Assembly: GCF_900182665.1 (NCBI RefSeq)
Contig: NZ_FXTL01000001.1
Coordinates: forward strand, 62,001-126,000
Source of the DNA: Propioniciclava tarda
GTDB taxonomy: Bacteria > Actinomycetota > Actinomycetes > Propionibacteriales > Propionibacteriaceae
DNA: 64,000 nucleotides
Direction of reading: 5' to 3'
Positions within the stretch are counted from its first letter, which is position 1. Each line of letters opens with the position of its first letter. The translations under genes were made by a program, and so were the position numbers. Below, piece after piece: positions 8,503-17,692 of the stretch. Under the pieces are notes generated by a model. It made no database searches and was not told where the DNA came from. It saw only the letters and a list, made by a program, of their open reading frames with translations.

Positions 8503-9693
8503 ATGGATTTCCAGAGCAGCCTCGCCAAGCTCGAAGGCTTGGACTTCAAGGGCCTGTACCAGGACGACTTCTTCTTGACGTGGGACAAGAGCGAGGACGA
8601 GATCAGGGCAGTTCTGGCCGTCGCTGACGCTCTGCGCGCCCTGCGCGAGAACAACAAGAGCTGCCGCATCTTCGACTCCGGTCTCGGCATCTCCCTCTTC
8701 CGCGACAACTCCACCCGCACGCGCTTCAGCTACGCGTCCGCCTGCAACTTCCTCGGCCTCGAGGAGCAGGTGTTCGACGAGGGCAAGTCCCAGGTCGCGC
8801 ACGGCGAGACCGTCATGGAGACCGCCAACATGATCTCGTTCATGGCCGACGTCATCGGCATCCGCGACGACATGTACATCGGCAAGGGCCACACCTACAT
8901 GAAGGCCTTCTCCGAGTACGTCCAGATGGGCTACAAGGAGGGCGTCCTCGAGCAGCGTCCGACCGTCGTCTCCCTGCAGTGCGACATCGACCACCCGACG
9001 CAGTCGACGGCCGACCTGCTGCACCTCGTCCACGAGTTCGGCGGCCTCGAGAACCTCAAGGGCAAGAAGCTGGCCATGACGTGGGCCTACTCGCCCTCCT
9101 ACGGCAAGCCTTTGAGCGTGCCCCAGGGCATGATCGGCCTCATGTCCCGCTTCGGCATGGACATCGTCCTCGCGCACCCCGAGGGCTACGACACGATGCA
9201 GGAGCCGCGCGACGTCGCCGCCAAGTTCGCTGCCGAGTCCGGCGGTAGCTTCCGCGTCACCAACTCGATGGAGGACGCCTTCGACGGCGCCGACATCGTG
9301 TGCCCCAAGTCCTGGGCGCCGTTCGCGGCCATGGAGGAGCGCACCGAGCTCTACGGCAACGGCGACACCGCCGGCATCAAGGAGCTGGAGCAGCGCCTGC
9401 TCGCGCAGAACGCCCAGCACAAGGACTGGACGACCACCGAAGAGCTCATGAAGAAGACGAAGGACGGCAAGGGCCTGTACATGCACCCGCTGCCGGCCGA
9501 CATCACGGGCGTGTCCTGCAAGGAGGGTGAGGTTGCCGAGTCGGTGTTCGATCGCTACCGCGTCCCGATGTACAAGGAAGCCTCCAACAAGCCGTACGCC
9601 ATCGCCGCGATGATCTTCCTGATGAAGCAGGCCGATCCTCAAGGCAAGCTGCAGCAGCTCTGGGAGTCCGCTCCCGCGCGCTGGGCCCACTGA
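8503..9693 (+). CDS. ygeW: Knotted carbamoyltransferase YgeW
   Basis: A 396-residue member of the aspartate/ornithine carbamoyltransferase superfamily. The carbamoyl-phosphate loop [12 protein letters not shown] lies near residue 67. [15 protein letters not shown] is near 163, and [17 protein letters not shown] near 327. The length and motif spacing fit YgeW rather than OTC or ATC. In the recently described anaerobic purine degradation route, YgeW acts with YgeX, YgeY and a carbamate kinase to yield carbamoyl phosphate and ATP. Here ygeY and the kinase follow, but ygeX is not in the window. GAGGAG lies about 10 bases before ATG 8503. Confidence 0.93.
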   Translation: MDFQSSLAKLEGLDFKGLYQDDFFLTWDKSEDEIRAVLAVADALRALRENNKSCRIFDSGLGISLFRDNSTRTRFSYASACNFLGLEEQVFDEGKSQVAHGETVMETANMISFMADVIGIRDDMYIGKGHTYMKAFSEYVQMGYKEGVLEQRPTVVSLQCDIDHPTQSTADLLHLVHEFGGLENLKGKKLAMTWAYSPSYGKPLSVPQGMIGLMSRFGMDIVLAHPEGYDTMQEPRDVAAKFAAESGGSFRVTNSMEDAFDGADIVCPKSWAPFAAMEERTELYGNGDTAGIKELEQRLLAQNAQHKDWTTTEELMKKTKDGKGLYMHPLPADITGVSCKEGEVAESVFDRYRVPMYKEASNKPYAIAAMIFLMKQADPQGKLQQLWESAPARWAH

Positions 9694-9730
9694 TCAACCA
9701 CCAACTCGCACCTACCAAGAAGGCATATTC

Positions 9731-10969
9731 ATGACTGAGATCGACTACGCCAAGATCAACGAGGTGGCGCAGAGCTACCGCGCTGACATGACCGCGTTCC
9801 TGCGCGCGCTGATCCTCAACAAGGGCACGTCCTGTGAGGAAGAGGCGAAGAGCCGCCTCATCGTCGCCGAGATGGACAAGCTGGGCTACGACCGCACCCG
9901 CATCGACGGCCTCGGCTCCGCCATCGGCTACATCGGCAACGGCCCCAAGCTGATCTGCTTCGACGGCCACATCGACACCGTCGGCGTCGGCAACATCGAC
10001 AACTGGAAGTTCGACCCCTTCGAGGGCTTCGAGGACGACGAGCTCATCGGTGGCCGTGGCGGCTCCGACCAGCTCGGTGGCGTCGTGTCGGCCGTTTACG
10101 GCGGCAAGGTCGCCATGGACTGCGGCCTGTTGGACGACCGCTTCACCTACATGGTGGCCGGCACCGTCCAGGAAGAGGACTGCGACGGCATGTGCTGGCT
10201 CTACCTCATCGAGGAAGAGGGCGAGAAGCCGGACTTCGTCATCTCCACCGAGCCCACCGACCACGGCATCTACCGTGGCCACCGCGGCCGCATGGAGATC
10301 CGCGTCGAGGTTGACGGCGTCTCCTGCCACGGCTCCGCTCCCGAGCGCGGCGACAACGCCATCTACAAGATGGCCGAGATCCTGCTCGAGATCCGGGACC
10401 TGAACGATCGCCTGCACGTCGATCCGTTCCTCGGCAAGGGCACCGTCACCACGTCCGAGATCTTCTTCACCTCGCCCTCGCGCTGCGCCGTCGCCGACAG
10501 CTGCGCGGTCTCCCTCGACCGTCGCCTGACGGACGGCGAGACGTGGCAGGGTGCGATCGAGGAGGTCAAGAACCTGCCCGCCGCCAAGAAGTACAACGCG
10601 CGCGTGTTCTGCTACGACTACAAGAGCGTGGCGTGGACGGGCAAGGAGTACGGCCAGCAGTGCTACTTCCCGACGTGGGTCATCCCGGAGAGCAGCCCCG
10701 AGGTTCAGTCGGCCGCCGAGGTGCACCGCGGTCTGTTCGGCGAGCCCCGCATCGACAAGTGGACCTTCTCGACCAACGGTGTCGCCACCGCCGGTCGCCA
10801 CAAGATCCCGATGATCGGCTTCGGTCCCGGCAAGGAGGCTCAGGCCCACGCCCCGAACGAGCTCCAGTGGAAGGACGACCTCGTCCGCTGCGCCGCCCTC
10901 TACGCGGCCCTCGGCAAGGTCTACTGCGATCAGGTCGGCGACACCAAGACCGTGGTGACGCAGCTCTGA
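9731..10969 (+). CDS. ygeY: YgeY family selenium-metabolism-linked hydrolase (M20)
   Basis: A 412-residue M20 metallohydrolase of the YgeY group. Metal-site motifs: FDGHIDTVG near residue 77; [11 protein letters not shown] near 110; TVQEEDCDG with the catalytic Glu pair near 152; [11 protein letters not shown] near 175; HAPNE near the C-terminus. The dimerisation insert is present. It starts 38 bases after ygeW, with AAGAAGG ahead of ATG 9731, so the genes form an operon. It is expected to hydrolyse an amide or ureido intermediate of purine breakdown. No in-frame TGA is used, so it is not itself a selenoprotein. Confidence 0.92.
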   Translation: MTEIDYAKINEVAQSYRADMTAFLRALILNKGTSCEEEAKSRLIVAEMDKLGYDRTRIDGLGSAIGYIGNGPKLICFDGHIDTVGVGNIDNWKFDPFEGFEDDELIGGRGGSDQLGGVVSAVYGGKVAMDCGLLDDRFTYMVAGTVQEEDCDGMCWLYLIEEEGEKPDFVISTEPTDHGIYRGHRGRMEIRVEVDGVSCHGSAPERGDNAIYKMAEILLEIRDLNDRLHVDPFLGKGTVTTSEIFFTSPSRCAVADSCAVSLDRRLTDGETWQGAIEEVKNLPAAKKYNARVFCYDYKSVAWTGKEYGQQCYFPTWVIPESSPEVQSAAEVHRGLFGEPRIDKWTFSTNGVATAGRHKIPMIGFGPGKEAQAHAPNELQWKDDLVRCAALYAALGKVYCDQVGDTKTVVTQL

Positions 10970-10985
10970 TCCGAGCGTGACTCAA

Positions 10986-11015
10986 CCGGGGCGGGCGGGG
11001 TTCCGCCCGCCCCGG
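10986..11015 (+). terminator. Hairpin between ygeY and carbamate kinase
   Basis: A perfect 13-bp stem, CCGGGGCGGGCGG with CCGCCCGCCCCGG around GGTT, lies 17 bases after the ygeY stop and 98 bases before the kinase. It may terminate or attenuate transcription within the cluster. Confidence 0.65.
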
Positions 11016-11113
11016 CGTCCGTCTCAACACCACCGGACGCCGTCGGCGTCATCCCGTACCAACTGGACGCGTCGGCGTCCGAACTCAAGAACTCACCGAA
11101 AAGGAAGAGCAAC

Positions 11114-12046
11114 GTGGCTCGCATTCTGGTTTCCCTCGGCGGCAACGCCCTGGGCGTTGACTTCGACGAACTCGTCGAGACCGTGGGCGTCATCGCCGAG
11201 CCGATCGTCGGCTTGCTGCGTGACGGTCACGAGGTCGTCGTCTGCCATGGCAACGGCCCGCAGGTCGGCATGATCAAGACCGACATCGACCTCGGCAAGG
11301 CCGGGCTGCATGAGGGACGCGTCATGCCGCTGTCCGAGTGCGTGGCCATGAGCCAGAGCTACATCGGCTACCACCTGCAGAACGCGATCGAGAACCAACT
11401 GCACAAGCAGGGCGTCGAGGGCAAGGTCGTCGCGACGGTCGTCTCGCGCTGCCTGGTGGACGCCGACGATCCCGGCTTCGCCAACCCGACGAAGCCCATC
11501 GGCGCCTTCTTCGACAAGGCCACCGCGGACGCGATGACGGCCGAGGGCAAGACGATGATCGAGGACTCCGGGCGCGGCTACCGCGAGGTCGTCGCGTCCC
11601 CGCACCCGATCGAGATCCTCGAGAAGGACGCCGTCCGCGAGCTCGTTTCCGCTGGTCACGTCGTGATCGCCGGTGGCGGCGGGGGCATCCCGGTCGTCAC
11701 CAAGAACGGCTGGACGAAGGCCATCGACGCGGTCATCGACAAGGACCGCACGTCGATCCTGCTCGCGGCCGACACCGGCTGCGACGCCTTGGCGATCCTG
11801 ACCGGCGTCGAGAAGGTCGCGATCAACTTCAACAAGCCGAACCAGCGCGACCTGGACCAGATCACCCTCGCCGAATGCGAGCAGTACATCGGCGAGGGCC
11901 AGTTCCCGGCCGGGTCGATGCTGCCCAAGATCGAGGCCGCGATGGACTTCGTGAAGTCCGGAACCAACCGCCGCACGCTCATCACGTCGCTCGATAAGAT
12001 GGTCGAGGGACTGCAGGGCAAGACCGGCACCTGGGTCGTCGCCTGA
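11114..12046 (+). CDS. arcC: Carbamate kinase
   Basis: A 310-residue amino-acid-kinase-fold enzyme that makes ATP and carbamate from carbamoyl phosphate and ADP. Diagnostic motifs are LVSLGGNAL at residues 5-13, CHGNGPQVGMI near 43, VIAGGGGGIPVV near 184, and a C-terminal GSMLPKIEAAM. It has a GTG start at 11114 with GGAAGAG upstream. Placement after ygeW and ygeY matches yqeA of the E. coli purine cluster, so carbamoyl phosphate from YgeW is the likely substrate rather than arginine deiminase products; no arcA is present. Confidence 0.95.
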   Translation: MARILVSLGGNALGVDFDELVETVGVIAEPIVGLLRDGHEVVVCHGNGPQVGMIKTDIDLGKAGLHEGRVMPLSECVAMSQSYIGYHLQNAIENQLHKQGVEGKVVATVVSRCLVDADDPGFANPTKPIGAFFDKATADAMTAEGKTMIEDSGRGYREVVASPHPIEILEKDAVRELVSAGHVVIAGGGGGIPVVTKNGWTKAIDAVIDKDRTSILLAADTGCDALAILTGVEKVAINFNKPNQRDLDQITLAECEQYIGEGQFPAGSMLPKIEAAMDFVKSGTNRRTLITSLDKMVEGLQGKTGTWVVA

Positions 12047-12160
12047 TCAGAGGTTTTGCGCGAGGGACCGAACAGGTTTGGCAGTCTCCTTCCGTGGTGA
12101 CGGCGAGCCTGTAGAGTCCTGAGCACTGTCACAACAGCACCAATTCCGACAGGAGAAAAC

Positions 12161-12478
12161 ATGACTTACGTCATCACGCTTCCTTGCGTGGACACCAAGG
12201 ACAAGGCGTGCGTCGAAGAGTGCCCGGTCGACTGCATCTACGAAGGCGACCGCAACCTCTACATCCACCCGGAGGAGTGCGTCGACTGTGGCGCCTGCGA
12301 GCCGGCGTGCCCCGTCCAGGCGATCTTCTACGAAGACGATCTGCCCGAGAGTGACCTCGACTGGAAGGACATCAACGCGGTGTTCTTCGACGACCTCGGC
12401 TCTCCGGGCGGCGCTGCCCGGCTGGGCGCGACCGGGGTCGACGAGCCTCGCGTCGCCGCTCTTCCGCCGAAGGAGTGA
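12161..12478 (+). CDS. fdxA: 7Fe (3Fe-4S/4Fe-4S) ferredoxin
   Basis: A 105-residue ferredoxin of the actinobacterial FdxA type. The first cluster region has [19 protein letters not shown], where the normal second cysteine position is altered as in 3Fe-4S sites. The second is [20 protein letters not shown], a 4Fe-4S motif. An acidic C-terminal extension is typical. It is a likely electron acceptor for NifJ or a molybdenum hydroxylase. ACAGGAG precedes ATG 12161 and TAGAGT at 12112 may be the -10 box. A hairpin follows 30 bases after the stop. Confidence 0.95.
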   Translation: MTYVITLPCVDTKDKACVEECPVDCIYEGDRNLYIHPEECVDCGACEPACPVQAIFYEDDLPESDLDWKDINAVFFDDLGSPGGAARLGATGVDEPRVAALPPKE

Positions 12479-12508
12479 CCTCACGCGGATCCGTCCGCTG
12501 AAGTACTG

Positions 12509-12534
12509 GGCCCGCCTCCCCCTGGGAGGCGGGC
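12509..12534 (+). terminator. Terminator hairpin after ferredoxin
   Basis: GGCCCGCCTCCCC and GGGAGGCGGGCC pair around a 1-base loop and are followed by TTCTTCG. This is a credible intrinsic terminator for fdxA. Confidence 0.75.
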
Positions 12535-12590
12535 CTTCTTCGTGTCCGGACGCCGCTGGTCCGTGTCCTGCTTTTGGGGGCCGTCGCCGG

Positions 12591-12662
12591 CCACGGAGCC
12601 GAGGTTCGTCCGCTTCGCCGATGTCCGGACGTCGGCTAACTGTACGAAGGTCGGCTCCGTGG
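12591..12662. repeat. 72-bp imperfect palindrome, copy 1
   Basis: The element opens CCACGGAGCCGAGGTTCGTC and closes with the near complement GAAGGTCGGCTCCGTGG. It is symmetric about TCC|GGA at 12626/12627. A second copy, with a 1-base deletion at the centre, lies at 56942-57011. It sits between fdxA and the M20 peptidase gene, both of which read towards it. It could be a mobile palindromic unit or a bidirectional terminator. Confidence 0.7.
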
Positions 12663-12744
12663 ATCAGAGTGCCGAGCGGTGGGGTCCGGATGCGGTTCGG
12701 TCGGACGAATAACCAAGTCGCATTCATCTCGCGGGCTCGGGCAG

Positions 12745-14085
12745 CTAGCCCACCATGAGGCGCGCATAGAGGCGCTGCGCGGCAGCGAGGTCGGCGAGGG
12801 CGACCGACTCGTTCGCCGCGTGGGCGGCGGCCAGGTCGCCCGGTCCCAGGATGATCACGTCCCGGACGCCGTGGCCGCGGCCCGCTCGCCGCAGGACGGT
12901 GCCGTCGGTGGTTCCCGCGAAGACGCCCGTGCGGGGATCGAGACCCTCGGCGTCCAGGGCCGACAGGGCATCCGAGATGAGACGGGACGTCGGCGGCGTC
13001 CGCCAGCCTTCGCGTCGGTCGACGATGTCGACGTCGGCGGCGAGGGCCAGCCGATCGAGGATGGCCGAGAGGCGGCGCCAGACGTCGTCGGGGTCGTGGT
13101 CGGGGGTGAGGCGGGCGTCGACGGTGAGGGTGCAGGAGTCCGGGACGACGCACGGCTCGGCGCCCGCCGCGATCGCCAGTGGACGCCAGAAGCTGGGGCC
13201 GCCCGTTGGACGGTGGGCGCCAGGCTCGCCCGTGGACACCGCAGTACCGGTAGCCGACTCGGGCCGAGTCCCCGAGGGTGGTCTGAGTGCTTGACCTTCC
13301 GGATTTCCGGAAGGTTCAGCACTCAGATCGTTCGGGTCTGCGGTCACCGTCCCCCGATCGGTTGGGTGGGGTGTGCCCGCCTTCTGATCGCCCCGCTCGG
13401 GAGAGCCCGTCCACCCCAGTGGGGACGCCGTGAGGTCTTCGGCGGCGAGGGCGTCGATCAGGCGGGCGGCGGTCTGGATGGGGTTTGGCGCGGAGGCGTC
13501 CGAGCCGTGGGCCGTGGTCCCTGACAAGGTGATGCGCGCCCAGGTACGCCCGCGTCCGGCGGTGCAGAGGCGCAGGCTCGTGGGCTCGCAGACGACCACG
13601 TCGGCGTCCCGGTCGAGCAGGGGGTGGCCGGCGACGGCCTTGGAGCCGAGCATGAGGTCCTCCTCGTCGGCGGTCAGGACGAGGATGACGTCCGCCGGCG
13701 GCGTCCGGCCCGAGCGCGCGAGATCGAGCGCCGCGCAGACGAACGCCGAGACCCCGCCCTTCATGTCGGCGGACCCGCGCCCGTGGAGGCGTCCATCCCG
13801 GACCTCTCCTGAGAACGGTTCGGACGCCCACCGCAGGCGCTCGGCGTCCGGGACGGGGACGACGTCGAGGTGGCCGGTGAAGATGCGCGCCCGAGCGGCC
13901 GGGTCGGCGCCCGGCAGGACGGCGATGAGCGTCTCGCGGTCGCCGTCGACCCCGACGCGGGTGACCTGCAGTCCGGCGTCCGCGAGTAGGGGAGCGAGCA
14001 GGTCGGACGCCAACCGCTCGCGTCCGGGTGGGTTCACGGTCGGCAGTTGGACGAGCTGGGCGGCGAGGCTGGCGACGTTGATCAC
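12745..14085 (-). CDS. M20 family metallopeptidase (ArgE/DapE-like)
   Basis: A 446-residue M20 deacylase/peptidase. Metal-site motifs: FTGHLDVVPV near residue 68, GRGSADMKGG near 97, LTADEEDLM near 132 (catalytic Glu pair), VCEPTSLR near 156 and AAAHAANESV near the end. The substrate is unknown. Between about residues 219 and 279 there is a low-complexity Gly/Pro/Thr insert that related enzymes lack, part of which is encoded by the 44-bp palindrome at 13283-13326, apparently inserted in frame. GTG 14085 is preferred, with GGAGGG about 12 bases upstream; the longer open frame has no coding character. Confidence 0.85.
   Translation of the reverse strand: MINVASLAAQLVQLPTVNPPGRERLASDLLAPLLADAGLQVTRVGVDGDRETLIAVLPGADPAARARIFTGHLDVVPVPDAERLRWASEPFSGEVRDGRLHGRGSADMKGGVSAFVCAALDLARSGRTPPADVILVLTADEEDLMLGSKAVAGHPLLDRDADVVVCEPTSLRLCTAGRGRTWARITLSGTTAHGSDASAPNPIQTAARLIDALAAEDLTASPLGWTGSPERGDQKAGTPHPTDRGTVTADPNDLSAEPSGNPEGQALRPPSGTRPESATGTAVSTGEPGAHRPTGGPSFWRPLAIAAGAEPCVVPDSCTLTVDARLTPDHDPDDVWRRLSAILDRLALAADVDIVDRREGWRTPPTSRLISDALSALDAEGLDPRTGVFAGTTDGTVLRRAGRGHGVRDVIILGPGDLAAAHAANESVALADLAAAQRLYARLMVG
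13283..13326. repeat. 44-bp palindromic element, copy A (inside the M20 gene)
   Basis: It starts CTGAGTGCTTGACC, has centre TTCCGGATTTCCGGAA and ends GGTTCAGCACTCAG. Length and layout match the copies at 17380 and 45302. Read on the minus strand it encodes part of the M20 insert, SAEPSGNPEGQAL, in frame. Confidence 0.75.
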
Positions 14086-14279
14086 GCGTCCATGATGGCC
14101 CTCCACCGGTTGCGGCCTGCCTCTAGGCCCAATTCGCGTTGGGTCGTCGGCGTTCACGGTCCCTGTGGCCGCTGACGCGCCGGGTACTGGACCCGGCGGC
14201 GAAGGCGTCCGGCGTCGTGATCGGCGCCCGCAGTTCGGCGCCCACGATCGACCAGGGCCGCACGAGATGAACGCGTAGG

Positions 14280-14579
14280 GTGCGCCTGATCGAGGCGCTG
14301 GGCGGACCCGAGGTGCGGGTCGTCCACCTGGTCGGCGGCGGCTCGCGGAACGAGCTGCTCTGCCAGTTGACAGCGGACGCCTGCGGGCTGCCGGTCGTTG
14401 CCGGACCCGTGGAAGCGTCCGCGCAGGGCAACGTGGTCGTGCAGGCACGGGCGATGGGCGCCGTCTCGGGTGACCTGACCGCGCTGCGGAGGCTCATCGC
14501 GAGGGGGAGCGAACTGAAACGATACAATCCGACGGGAAGCCGTACGGTGTGGGCAGCGGCCGAAGCGCGACTGGCGTGA
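14280..14579 (+). pseudogene. C-terminal remnant of rhamnulokinase (FGGY kinase)
   Basis: The roughly 99 codons here match only the C-terminal end of a RhaB-like sugar kinase: VHLVGGGSRNELLCQLTADA (the FGGY adenosine-binding motif), VEASAQGNVVVQARAMG and a closing LKRYNP segment. The N-terminal two thirds are missing. The 190 bases upstream (14090-14279) hold only scrambled sequence. It is interpreted as the tail of a deleted gene. Together with the DeoR remnant after the next gene it suggests a decayed sugar-utilisation operon. Confidence 0.7.
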
Positions 14580-14671
14580 CGGCGTCCCGTCACGAAATTG
14601 GCTCTAGCCTAAACGGACGAAATCGGGCACGATAACAACATAAAACAAAGCAAACCGACGAGGAGCCGGAC

Positions 14672-16306
14672 ATGAACCAGATTCCCGCCACCCAGCATGC
14701 GATCCAGTACGTGGGCAAGGACCAAATCGTCCACAACAAGACCAAGCCGGTCGACCCGGTTGGCCCCACGCAGATCCTGCTGAAGACGGAGGCGTGCGGC
14801 ATCTGCTTCTCCGACACCAAGCTCCTGCACCAGTTCGACGTGCACCCCCGCAAGGTCGACGTCATCGCCGGCCTGACGCCGGCCGAACTGGCCGAGATCC
14901 CGAGCTACAAGCCCAACGCCGAGCCGACCGTCCCGGGCCACGAGCCCGTGCTGCGCGTCGTGGCCGTGGGCGACAAGGTCACGCACTACAAGGTCGGCGA
15001 CCGCGTGCTGGTCCAGGCCGACTGGAAGCACATGAAGACCCCCACCTCGAACGGCTCGTTCGGCTACGCCTTCGAGGGCGCGCTGCAGGAGTACGTGGTG
15101 GTCGACGAGCGCATCGTGTGGCGCGACGGCGAGGACTTCCTGATCCGCGTCTCCGAGGGCCCGACCGCCGCGCAGGTCGGCCTGATCGAGCCGTGGGCGA
15201 CCGTCGAGAACGCGTACGCGTGGAAGGAGCGCCAGCACCGCTTGGCTGGCGGCTCGCTGCTCGTCGTCGCGGACGCCGGCGCGTCCGTGTCGTCGCTGGC
15301 CGACGGACCCGCGGCCGGGTCCGTGGTGCTGGTCGGGACGGACGCCGCGGCCGTCGGCGTCCAGGGCGTTGAGTCGTCCCTGGCCGACGTGACCGGACAC
15401 TTCGACGACATCGTCTACTTCGGCTCGGACGCCGAGACGATCGAGGCGCTCGCCAACCTGCTGGGCACCCAGGGCATCCTCAACGTGGTGCTCGGCGGCG
15501 GCACGATCGGACGCAAGGTGACGGTCGATGTGGGCCGTGTCCACTACGACTACACGCGGTACATCGGCACCGCGGGCAACGACGCGGAGGCGTCCTACGC
15601 GATGATCCCGCCGAGCACCGAGGTGCGCTCCGGCGACAAGATGCTCGTGATCGGCGCCGCCGGACCCATGGGCCTCATGCACACGATGCGCGCGGTCGTC
15701 CTCGGCCTCGACGCGCTGTCGGTCGACTGCTCGGACGTCTCCGACGACCGCCTCGCGCACCTCGCCGAGGTCGTCCAGCCCGTGGCCGACACCAAGGGCG
15801 TCGCGGTCAAGTTCGTCAACAGCGCGTCCCAGGCGCTCGAGGGCGGCTACACCTACGTGACCTGCATGGTGCCGTCCGCGGCGCTGCTGTCGGGCGGCAT
15901 CGACCTGTGCGGTTCCGACGCCACCGTGAACCTGTTCGCCGGCCTGCCCATCGGGTCATACGGCGAGGTCGACTACCAAGGCATGATCGATCGGCGCATC
16001 TTCCTGGCGGGCACGTCCGGCTCGGACATCGCCGACATGGAGACCGTGCTCCGCAAGGTCGAGCGCGGCGACTACGACAACTCGATCTCCCTGGACGCCG
16101 TGTGCGGCATGGCCGGCTTCGCCGACGCCATCCAGGCCGTCATGGACCGCACGTCCGGCGGCAAGATCATCGTCTACCCCGCGCTGCACGATCTGGGCCT
16201 GGTGCGCCTGGTCGACATGCCCGAGAAGCTGCCGTCCGTGGCGGCGCACCTCGACAATGGCGTGTGGACGTCGGAGGCCGAGAAGGCGCTGTTGGCGCTG
16301 GCCTGA
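14672..16306 (+). CDS. Zinc-binding alcohol/sugar dehydrogenase (MDR superfamily)
   Basis: A 544-residue medium-chain dehydrogenase, longer than the usual ~350. The catalytic domain has LLKTEACGICFSDTKLL near residue 36 with the zinc Cys, then PGHEPVLRVVAVGDKV near 90. The NAD(P)-binding domain has MLVIGAAGPMGLMHTMRAV near 326. Extra segments between the two account for the length. It probably oxidises a sugar alcohol or sugar phosphate; the substrate cannot be read from the sequence. The flanking kinase and DeoR remnants support a sugar pathway. GAGGAGCC lies 6 bases before ATG 14672. The AT-rich 14630-14655 stretch may carry the promoter. A hairpin follows at 16322. Confidence 0.8.
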   Translation: MNQIPATQHAIQYVGKDQIVHNKTKPVDPVGPTQILLKTEACGICFSDTKLLHQFDVHPRKVDVIAGLTPAELAEIPSYKPNAEPTVPGHEPVLRVVAVGDKVTHYKVGDRVLVQADWKHMKTPTSNGSFGYAFEGALQEYVVVDERIVWRDGEDFLIRVSEGPTAAQVGLIEPWATVENAYAWKERQHRLAGGSLLVVADAGASVSSLADGPAAGSVVLVGTDAAAVGVQGVESSLADVTGHFDDIVYFGSDAETIEALANLLGTQGILNVVLGGGTIGRKVTVDVGRVHYDYTRYIGTAGNDAEASYAMIPPSTEVRSGDKMLVIGAAGPMGLMHTMRAVVLGLDALSVDCSDVSDDRLAHLAEVVQPVADTKGVAVKFVNSASQALEGGYTYVTCMVPSAALLSGGIDLCGSDATVNLFAGLPIGSYGEVDYQGMIDRRIFLAGTSGSDIADMETVLRKVERGDYDNSISLDAVCGMAGFADAIQAVMDRTSGGKIIVYPALHDLGLVRLVDMPEKLPSVAAHLDNGVWTSEAEKALLALA

Positions 16307-16321
16307 TGGTGGACGCCGCAG

Positions 16322-16350
16322 GCGCGGCCGGGCCACTGGTCCGGCCGCGC
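16322..16350 (+). terminator. Hairpin after the dehydrogenase
   Basis: GCGCGGCCGG pairs perfectly with CCGGCCGCGC around a 9-base loop, 15 bases after the stop codon. Confidence 0.65.
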
Positions 16351-16383
16351 TCTGCCGGTTTGGGTGCGAATCGCCCTGGTGTG

Positions 16384-17012
16384 CGTCGAGCGCGCGGGCT
16401 GCTCACCCGAACCCACGGCGGGGCGGTCTCGACCTCGGTGCAAGACGTTGCTGACGCGGCAGGCGTCCCGGGCGGCCGAGAAGGACGTGATCGCCCAAGC
16501 CGCCGCCGAACTCGTCCGCGACGGCGACCGCATCATGATCGAGGCGGGCACGACGACCGCGGGAATCGTCCGGCACCTCGGACGCCGCCGCGGCGTCCAG
16601 ATCGTCACGAACTCGACGCTGGTGTTCGCCCACGCCCGCCACAACGCGGGGATCACCGTGATCATGACCGGGGGAACATTCCACCGGCCGAGCGAGTCGC
16701 TGGTCGGGCCGGTCGCTCTGCGCGCGATCAGGGATTTCAACGTTCGGCTCGCCTTCGTCGGCACCGACGGGTTCACCCCGCAGCGCGGCCTGACCACACA
16801 ATTCGCCGAGGGCGCCGAGGTGATCGCCGCCATGAGCGGACAGGCCGATGAGGCCTGGCTCGTCACGGACGCGTCCAAGTTCGGGCGGTCCGGGGTTCGT
16901 GCGCGTGCTCGATCTGGGCGACCTCGCCGGCATCATCACCGACACCACGCTTCCGGACGCCGCCGCCGAGTCCCTGCGGAGCGAGTCCCGGGCCGAGCTG
17001 CGGCTCGTCTAG
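16384..17012 (+). pseudogene. DeoR-family regulator remnant with two frameshifts
   Basis: Three frames must be joined to recover a DeoR C-terminal sensor domain. First GLLTRTHGGAV (16396-16428), the junction after the helix-turn-helix. Then, after a shift near 16440-16470, AAEKDVIAQAAAELV through IEAGTTTAGIVRHL, VTNSTLVFAHA and FVGTDGFTPQRGL. A +1 shift near 16892 leads to FVRVLDLGDLAGIITDTTL and a stop at 17010-17012. The DNA-binding N-terminus is absent, so it cannot act as a normal repressor. It probably once controlled the adjacent sugar genes. Confidence 0.78.
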
Positions 17013-17038
17013 CCGCGAGGGTGCGCTCGGCGACTCTC

Positions 17039-17116
17039 GACGGGGCTTCGACGACCTCAGCCATCGTGTAGGTCCCCGGGTCTGTTGTAGTTCTTCGACA
17101 AGCACAGCCATCGTCA
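17039..17116. repeat. Degenerate TTCGAC-AAGCTCAG repeats
   Basis: GCTTCGACGACCTCAGCCATCG and, 50 bases later, CTTCGACAAGCACAGCCATCG are degraded copies of a short repeat also seen near 18141-18190 and 34570-34740. Similar TTCGACAAGCTCAG words are common between genes in many actinobacteria, from memory. Confidence 0.5.
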
Positions 17117-17256
17117 AGGCCTCTGCCCAAGGTCAAGGTGCGGCATCTCGAAGCTCGCTGAGCCTGACGCGGCGCTTCGGGCGCTCAACCATTCGAAAGC
17201 TCCCTGAGTTTGCTCGCTGAGACTGATGACGCGGACCTCCCGACCCGCTAGGCCGA

Positions 17257-17625
17257 TTGCGAAATCAATACGAAGGTGATTCGAGAGCGGCACCCAGTCA
17301 CGCAGGGGGTTCGGCATCCGAAGGCGCCACTGGGGATGCCGCGTCCGGACTGAGTGCTCAGGGTCTCGAGGCGCTCGGACTGGGTGCTCAGGCTCCCGGA
17401 AATCCGGGAGGTTCGGCACCCAGTGGATCCAGCGAAGCGCCATCCGCGGCGTCCCCCCGCGCGCGCGGCCTCGCCGCCAGCAAGGGAATCAACCTGGACG
17501 CGCCGTCGGCGCCGGCCTGGATCGTGGACGCGATCCACGAGCGCGTGCTGCCGCTGCCGGGCCACGTGCCGACGTCCAACCAGACCGAAGGCGACCTGGC
17601 CCGGAGGTCGCGGCTGGGGGTCTGA
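17257..17625 (+). other. Open frame of doubtful status crossed by repeats
   Basis: A 122-codon frame with a low-complexity Gly/Ala/Ser first two thirds, derived from palindromic repeats, and a more protein-like end: [19 protein letters not shown] and [18 protein letters not shown]. No family is recognised. It may be the C-terminal scrap of a gene interrupted by repeat insertion. The rest of 17013-17692 shows nothing else convincing. Confidence 0.25.
17380..17423. repeat. 44-bp palindromic element, copy B
   Basis: Starts CTGGGTGCTCAGG, has centre CTCCCGGAAATCCGGGAG and ends GGTTCGGCACCCAG. The orientation is opposite to copy A. A half copy (CTGAGTGCTCAGGGTCTCGA) lies at 17350. In the plus-strand frame it reads [13 protein letters not shown], the same frame in which copy A reads SAEPSGNPEGQAL. 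Confidence 0.7.
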
Positions 17626-17692
17626 CCTGGGGGCTGGGCGGCGTGTCGACGTCGTGGGGCGTTGCCGCGGGCGGTTGGCGGACGCCTAGGTC

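Noticed and set aside
9731-10969. Possible selenoprotein in the ygeY region
   Set aside because: No in-frame TGA with downstream stem-loop; the selenium link is by family and operon context only.
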